From: Utricularia gibba
Lineage: Eukaryota > Streptophyta > Magnoliopsida > Lamiales > Lentibulariaceae
Direction of reading: 5' to 3'
Assembly (NCBI GenBank): GCA_002189035.1
Contig: NEEC01000022.1
Location: 62,501 to 95,000, forward strand
Length of the DNA: 32,500 nt
The notes under the pieces were generated by a model that was not told the DNA's origin, did no database searches, and worked only from the letters and a program-made list of their open reading frames with translations. Both the position numbers and the translations under genes were made by a program. Of the stretch, positions 26,984 through 32,500 are shown piece after piece. How positions within the stretch are numbered: position 1 is the first letter of the stretch; each line of letters begins with the position of its first letter.

Positions 26984-27177
26984 AGAAGATATAGAATTCA
27001 TATTTGTAATCAATCAGTTTATCGGAGGACTCATTGAATTTTATTGCTATAAGTATGGGTTATTGAAAATAATAACACATAGATTTGGATATTTCTCTTC
27101 AACTAATTGTGTAAAATATAAAATCAATAATATAATATTGTAGAGTTGAGGGGAATTCTTCGAAGAGATAATAGATT

Positions 27178-28377
<1,200 letters not shown>

Positions 28378-28418
28378 AGTTCTTCAATTGTGTTGTGAAA
28401 TAAAATAACACTCCGGTA

Positions 28419-28460
28419 TATCTAGGGAATAGTCGCTTCAAAGCGAATTCTCCCTAGATA
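28419..28460. terminator. petD/rpoA convergent hairpin
   Basis: An outer 10-bp stem TATCTAGGGA/TCCCTAGATA (28419-28428 with 28451-28460) encloses a second hairpin TCGCT/AGCGA with loop TCAA (28433-28446). It begins 42 nt after the petD stop and probably defines the petD 3' end; petD 3' stem-loops are well known in plastids. Confidence 0.75.
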
Positions 28461-28536
28461 CATCCATTCACGAAAGACAAATTCTTAATTTTCTTGAATA
28501 GATCAATTGGGCTACAGATTCAAAGCCTAATTTCAT

Positions 28537-29538
28537 CTAACTTCTTTTTTGGTATGGTAAATCAATTGCGAAATGGTTTTGGAGAATGCCCAAGATCTGT
28601 TTTACATCTTCGGCGCGAAAATGCTCAATTTTCATAAGATCTTCTTGGCTGTTATTCAACAGGTCCAATAATGTATATATGTTGGACCTCTTGAGGCAAT
28701 TATATATTCTAGGAGATAATTCTGATTGATCAATAAAAATAGATTCTTTTTTTATTCCGAGTTTATCCAATTTATCATACAAGGGCAAAGGGGATAAAGG
28801 AATCGTGTGCTGATTGTTCTCGAAAGGACCCATTTCGTCTTCCTTATGTAAAAATCGAAGAAACAAATCAATCAAATTTCTCGACGCTTCATGAAGTGCT
28901 TCTTTCGGAGTTAAACTCCCGTTTGTCCATATTTCGATAAAGAGTATCTCTTGTTTTTCATTCTCATTCCCATAGGAATGAATACTATGATTTACATTTC
29001 GAACCGGCGTGAATACAGCATCTATAGGATAACTTCCATCTTGAAAGACCCGTGGCATTTTTTTAAGATAACCACGATTTCTTTCTATTTTTAATTCAAT
29101 ACAAAAATTAATCGGTTCTGTCAAGCTAGCTATATGTTGTTTATTATCAATGATTTCTACATACGTCGGTAAGATGATATCTTGAGCAGTTACATACCCC
29201 GGACCCCTGACACAAATAGACGCCTCACAAGTTCCATATAGTTTACTTCTCAATACAATTTCTTTCAAATTCAGTAAAATTTCATGGACAGATTCTTGAA
29301 TACCCGTTATAGTCGAATACTCGTGCGGAACGTTCTCAAATTTTACACGTGTAATACATGTTCCTTCTATTTCGCCAAGCAAAGCTCTTCGCAACGCAAT
29401 GCCTATTGTGTCGGCTTGTCCTTTACGAAGTGGAGATAGCATAAAGCGGCCGTAATAAAGACGTTTACTGTCTGGTCTTGATTCAAGACACTTCCACTGT
29501 AGTGTCCGAGTAGATACTGTTACTTTCTCCCGAACCAT
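28537..29538 (-). CDS. rpoA: Plastid RNA polymerase alpha subunit
   Basis: A 333-residue alpha subunit of the bacterial-type plastid RNA polymerase (PEP), near the usual 330-340. The N-terminal assembly domain contains [31 protein letters not shown]; the C-terminal domain contains [21 protein letters not shown]. It is the distal gene of the large ribosomal-protein operon, 66 nt after rps11. Confidence 0.97.
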   Translation of the reverse strand: MVREKVTVSTRTLQWKCLESRPDSKRLYYGRFMLSPLRKGQADTIGIALRRALLGEIEGTCITRVKFENVPHEYSTITGIQESVHEILLNLKEIVLRSKLYGTCEASICVRGPGYVTAQDIILPTYVEIIDNKQHIASLTEPINFCIELKIERNRGYLKKMPRVFQDGSYPIDAVFTPVRNVNHSIHSYGNENEKQEILFIEIWTNGSLTPKEALHEASRNLIDLFLRFLHKEDEMGPFENNQHTIPLSPLPLYDKLDKLGIKKESIFIDQSELSPRIYNCLKRSNIYTLLDLLNNSQEDLMKIEHFRAEDVKQILGILQNHFAIDLPYQKRS

Positions 29539-29604
29539 AATATTATTTGATTATTGAATTATTTATTTCTCTTGTTTCTATCGAAATTTCTTCAATCTTC
29601 ATCT

Positions 29605-30021
29605 CTAGACACGTCTTTTTTTCGGAGGTCTACAGCCATTATGTGGCATAGGGGTTACATCTCGTACAAAAGTTAAGAGTATACCACTTCTACGAATAGC
29701 TCGTAATGCTGCATCCCTTCCCAGACCGGGACCTTTTATCATGACTTCTGCTCGTTGCATACCCTGATCCATTCCTGCACGAATAGCAACTGCTGCGGCA
29801 GTTTGGGCGGCAAAAGGTGTTCCCCTTCTCGTACCTGTGAATCCACAAGTACCGGCCGAGGACCAGGAAACCACCCGCCCCCGTACATCGGTAACCGCGA
29901 TAATGGTATTATTGAAACTCGCTTGAACATGAATAACCCCTTTTGATATTCTACGTGTACTCTTACGTAAACCAATACGTACATTCCTACGCGAACCAGT
30001 TCTCGGTATAGCTTTTGCCAT
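29605..30021 (-). CDS. rps11: Ribosomal protein uS11c
   Basis: A 138-residue 30S platform protein, normal length. The core contains [19 protein letters not shown] and [17 protein letters not shown], and it ends with the basic [18 protein letters not shown]. It lies between rpl36 and rpoA in the operon. Confidence 0.97.
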   Translation of the reverse strand: MAKAIPRTGSRRNVRIGLRKSTRRISKGVIHVQASFNNTIIAVTDVRGRVVSWSSAGTCGFTGTRRGTPFAAQTAAAVAIRAGMDQGMQRAEVMIKGPGLGRDAALRAIRRSGILLTFVRDVTPMPHNGCRPPKKRRV

Positions 30022-30113
30022 ATTGTATTATCTCATAAATAGGAGTCAGAAATCGATGGATATATCCATTTCGTGTCAAAACCGATTTTTAGGGAACTCT
30101 TTAGCGAGTTTTA

Positions 30114-30227
30114 TTATCCTTGTCTTTGTTTATGCCTCGAGTTGGAACAAATTACTATAATTCGACTACGCCTACGTATTAGTCGACATTTGTCACAAAT
30201 TTTACGAATGGAAGCTCTTATTTTCAT
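30114..30227 (-). CDS. rpl36: Ribosomal protein bL36c
   Basis: A 37-residue zinc-binding 50S protein, standard length, beginning [20 protein letters not shown] and ending [10 protein letters not shown]. The zinc ligands are Cys11, Cys14, Cys27 and a histidine (His32) near the C-terminus. A second in-frame ATG three codons upstream is not the conserved start. Confidence 0.95.
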   Translation of the reverse strand: MKIRASIRKICDKCRLIRRRSRIIVICSNSRHKQRQG

Positions 30228-30349
30228 AGTTGTCATACCTTTTAATCTACTTTTTTGGTAGAAAGTAAGTTGTTAGAAAGTCAGTTTCTTGATATTTTTA
30301 ATCTCGAATGATCTTGAATAAAAACCACCTAATCTTTCGAATCCTTGTT

Positions 30350-30562
30350 TCAGAGTCGATAAATTATACGTCCTCTGGTCGAATCGTAACGACTTACTTC
30401 AATTTTTACTTTATCTCCCGGCAGTATCCGTATAAAACTACGTCGTATCTTTCCTGAAACATAACCTAGAATCACATTTTCATTATCTAACCGAACTCGA
30501 AACATACCATTTGGAAGTGATTCAGTAATTAAACCTTCATGAATCCATTTTTGTTCTTTCAT
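30350..30562 (-). CDS. infA: Translation initiation factor IF-1, C-terminally shortened
   Basis: A 70-residue IF-1 with the whole S1-like OB fold: [42 protein letters not shown] and [14 protein letters not shown]-1 assists initiation complex formation on the 30S subunit. Plant plastid IF-1 is usually 77 residues. Here codon 71 is TGA instead of CGA, and the remaining six codons and a TAG follow in frame (30349-30329). Bacterial IF-1 is about 72 residues, so the shortened protein may still work; early decay of infA, a gene lost many times in angiosperms, is the alternative. Confidence 0.93.
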   Translation of the reverse strand: MKEQKWIHEGLITESLPNGMFRVRLDNENVILGYVSGKIRRSFIRILPGDKVKIEVSRYDSTRGRIIYRL

Positions 30563-30688
30563 TTCAGGTAAAGCCCCCTTGAAGTATCAGCTAATGGAGA
30601 CGAAACAATATTATACAACCCCACACCCTTTCTTTTTTTATAAATTGGAAGATCTTTCGGAGGCCATTTGCATAGAAAAAGAAGAGGG

Positions 30689-31093
30689 TTACCATATATA
30701 ACACAATATTTCTCCCCCAATTCCTTCTCGTCGAGCCTCCCGGTCTGTCATTATACCTCGAGAAGTAGAAATAATTACAATACCCATACCGCCCAAAATT
30801 CTAGGAATTCGTTGAGAGTTAGAGTATATTCGTAGGCCAGTTCGACTGATCCGTTTTAAATTTAAAAAATTTCTAGAAAGTCTTTTCCTATTCCTTCTAT
30901 GGTGCAGTGTTAAAACCAAAAAATTTTTCTCTTTTTCTCGATGTTTTCGAACGTTTTCGATAAACCCCTCTCGAAAAAGTATTTGAACAATATTTTCGCC
31001 AATATTAGTAGATTCTATGCGAACCATTCTTTTTTGATCCATATCAGCATTTCGTATCGAGGTTATTATCTCGGCAATAGTGTCTCTACCCAT
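30689..31093 (-). CDS. rps8: Ribosomal protein uS8c
   Basis: A 134-residue 30S protein, normal length, binding the central domain of 16S rRNA. It begins [18 protein letters not shown] and ends with the conserved [26 protein letters not shown]. It lies between rpl14 and infA. Confidence 0.97.
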   Translation of the reverse strand: MGRDTIAEIITSIRNADMDQKRMVRIESTNIGENIVQILFREGFIENVRKHREKEKNFLVLTLHHRRNRKRLSRNFLNLKRISRTGLRIYSNSQRIPRILGGMGIVIISTSRGIMTDREARREGIGGEILCYIW

Positions 31094-31286
31094 GGTGGAT
31101 TAAAATTATTGGTGCCTCAAAATTGGATATAATCAACATGTTTTTCTTTTTTTTTTTATTGGTATTGGTTTCTGAATAGGAATTTTTCATCAAGGTATAT
31201 GCATAACACCCAATCCATGAATTAATCTAGTTCTGAATCGATTTCTTTCAAATACGCCAAAGAAAAGATATTAATTTTTTTTATAT

Positions 31287-31655
31287 TTATAATACCTCAG
31301 GAGCTAATGAAACTATTTTAGTAAAATTGAATTGTCTCAATTCCCTAGGGAGTGCACCAAAAATTCGAGTCCCTTTTGGGTTTCCTTCTTGATCAATCAC
31401 AACGGCAGCGTTGTCATCATATCTTATTATCATACCATTGGCACGTTTAAGTTCTTTACGGGTACGAACAATTACAGCTCTGACTACTTCAGATTTTTCT
31501 AGAGGCATATTTGGCACTGCTTCTTTGATCACAGCAACAATAATGTCGCCAATATGCGCATATCGACGATTGTTAGCTCCTAGGATTCGAATACACATCA
31601 ATTCGCGAGCCCCGCTGTTATCTGCAACATTTAAATGGGTCTGGGGTTGAATCAT
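31287..31655 (-). CDS. rpl14: Ribosomal protein uL14c
   Basis: A 122-residue 50S protein, normal length, beginning [25 protein letters not shown] and ending [16 protein letters not shown]-like (here [16 protein letters not shown]). Contains the conserved [13 protein letters not shown]. It lies between rpl16 and rps8 in the operon. Confidence 0.97.
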   Translation of the reverse strand: MIQPQTHLNVADNSGARELMCIRILGANNRRYAHIGDIIVAVIKEAVPNMPLEKSEVVRAVIVRTRKELKRANGMIIRYDDNAAVVIDQEGNPKGTRIFGALPRELRQFNFTKIVSLAPEVL

Positions 31656-31776
31656 ATAAAATTTTTAGTCTATTCTTCCAATGCAAAAGATAAAGAAAAT
31701 AAAAGAAATATTTTGTGTTCAAAAAAACTGTACTTTTGTTTCATTCCACAAACTAACACCTGTCAGTTCTACATTT

Positions 31777-32175
31777 TTATCCCGAAATAATAAATTGCGT
31801 TTGTATGGGCAATTTGGACGCTGCTATTAAAATAGCCCTTCTAGCTATAGTTTCGGTTACCCCCCCCATTTCATATAGTATTCTACCGGGTTTCACAACA
31901 GCTACCCAATACTCGGGGGATCCTTTACCCGAACCCATACGTGTTTCAGCAGGTCTTACTGTAACTGGTTTGTCGGGAAATATACGGACCCAAATTTTTC
32001 CACCACGGCGTGCATTTCGTGTCATTGCTCGTCGTCCTGCTTCGATTTGTCTAGATGTAATCCAAGCAGGTTCAAGTGCCTGAAGAGCATATTTACCAAA
32101 ACAAATATGATTTCCTCGATAAGACATTCCCTTCATTCTTCCTCTATGTTGTTTGCGGAATCTAGTTCTTTTGGG
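31777..32175 (-). CDS. rpl16: Ribosomal protein uL16c, exon 2
   Basis: Exon 2 encodes 132 residues from [16 protein letters not shown] to [11 protein letters not shown]. With the usual 9-nt exon 1, which lies beyond the window, the protein would have the standard 135 residues. L16 sits near the peptidyl transferase centre and tRNA elbow. The frame stays open past the exon start into the intron (to 32286), which is not coding. A run of eight C at 31860-31867 (G on the coding strand) is in frame here. Confidence 0.95.
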   Translation of the reverse strand, partial: PKRTRFRKQHRGRMKGMSYRGNHICFGKYALQALEPAWITSRQIEAGRRAMTRNARRGGKIWVRIFPDKPVTVRPAETRMGSGKGSPEYWVAVVKPGRILYEMGGVTETIARRAILIAASKLPIQTQFIISG

Positions 32176-32500
32176 GTTATAGTTGATGGTTATTTTTGAA
32201 ATTCCATCTCTACTACAGAACTGTATGTGAGAATTTCTTCTCATACAGCTCCTCGCGAATACGAATAAAAATAAAGGATTCAGCATTTAAAATTCTATTA
32301 AATCGATAGCATAACATTTTTTTTTTGAATTTTCATAGTTGTAACGTTCTGCTGATCTTTATCCACGTTTACTAATTCAACAATAAATAAATAAAGTTTT
32401 CGCGGGCGAATATTTACTCTTGCTTACTCTTGCAATCTTCGTAGCACTTGTTTATATTTTCTTAAAATATATGAATTTTTTTTTGGTTCATTTCGCCATC
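32176..32500 (-). other. rpl16 group II intron, 3' part
   Basis: The intron continues past the right edge of the window. Its 3' end is AAC before exon 2. The domain V hairpin is at about 32216-32251 (GAGCTGTATGAG paired with ATACAGTTCTG on the minus strand). No other feature is seen to 32500. Confidence 0.9.

Overview
The window is a contiguous piece of the large single-copy region of a plastid (chloroplast) genome from a photosynthetic flowering plant, most likely a eudicot. The base composition is AT-rich. Every gene is a standard plastid gene, and the order from ndhJ to rpl16 is the ancestral angiosperm order with no visible inversion or gene loss. Genus or family cannot be fixed from the sequence alone. 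Intact ndh, psb, psa, pet, atp and rbcL genes argue for a fully photoautotrophic plant.

Layout: (1) 104-1785, minus strand, the ndhJ-ndhK-ndhC operon of the NDH complex. (2) 2851-3748, trnV-UAC with a group II intron (minus) and trnM-CAU (plus). (3) 3951-5845, atpE/atpB overlapping by 4 nt (minus), facing rbcL (6632-8065, plus) across a promoter-bearing spacer. (4) 8820-14068, plus strand: accD, psaI, ycf4, cemA, petA. (5) 14990-15771, minus: psbJ-psbL-psbF-psbE. (6) 16708-19041: petL, petG (plus), trnW-CCA and trnP-UGG (minus), psaJ, rpl33, rps18 (plus). (7) 19260-22703, minus: rpl20, the 5' exon of trans-spliced rps12, and clpP with two introns. (8) 23135-28377, plus: the psbB-psbT-psbH-petB-petD operon with psbN antisense inside it; petB and petD each start with a tiny exon before a group II intron. 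(9) 28537 to the window end, minus: the distal ribosomal-protein operon rpl16-rpl14-rps8-infA-rpl36-rps11-rpoA; rpl16 exon 1 lies beyond the right edge.

Most genes are of normal length. Two are not. accD is split by a reading-frame shift at a run of seven G (9390-9396), upstream of its zinc finger and carboxyltransferase domain, although everything downstream is conserved in the shifted frame. infA has a CGA-to-TGA change that removes the last seven residues of the usual 77-residue plant protein. Other points worth checking are probable C-to-U editing sites (petB codon 204, rpl20 codon 103, one accD serine), several classical editing sites already carrying T in the DNA, two small unexplained ORFs, short tandem duplications and several strong hairpins between genes. 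I found no mobile element, CRISPR array, foreign gene cluster or new multi-gene system.
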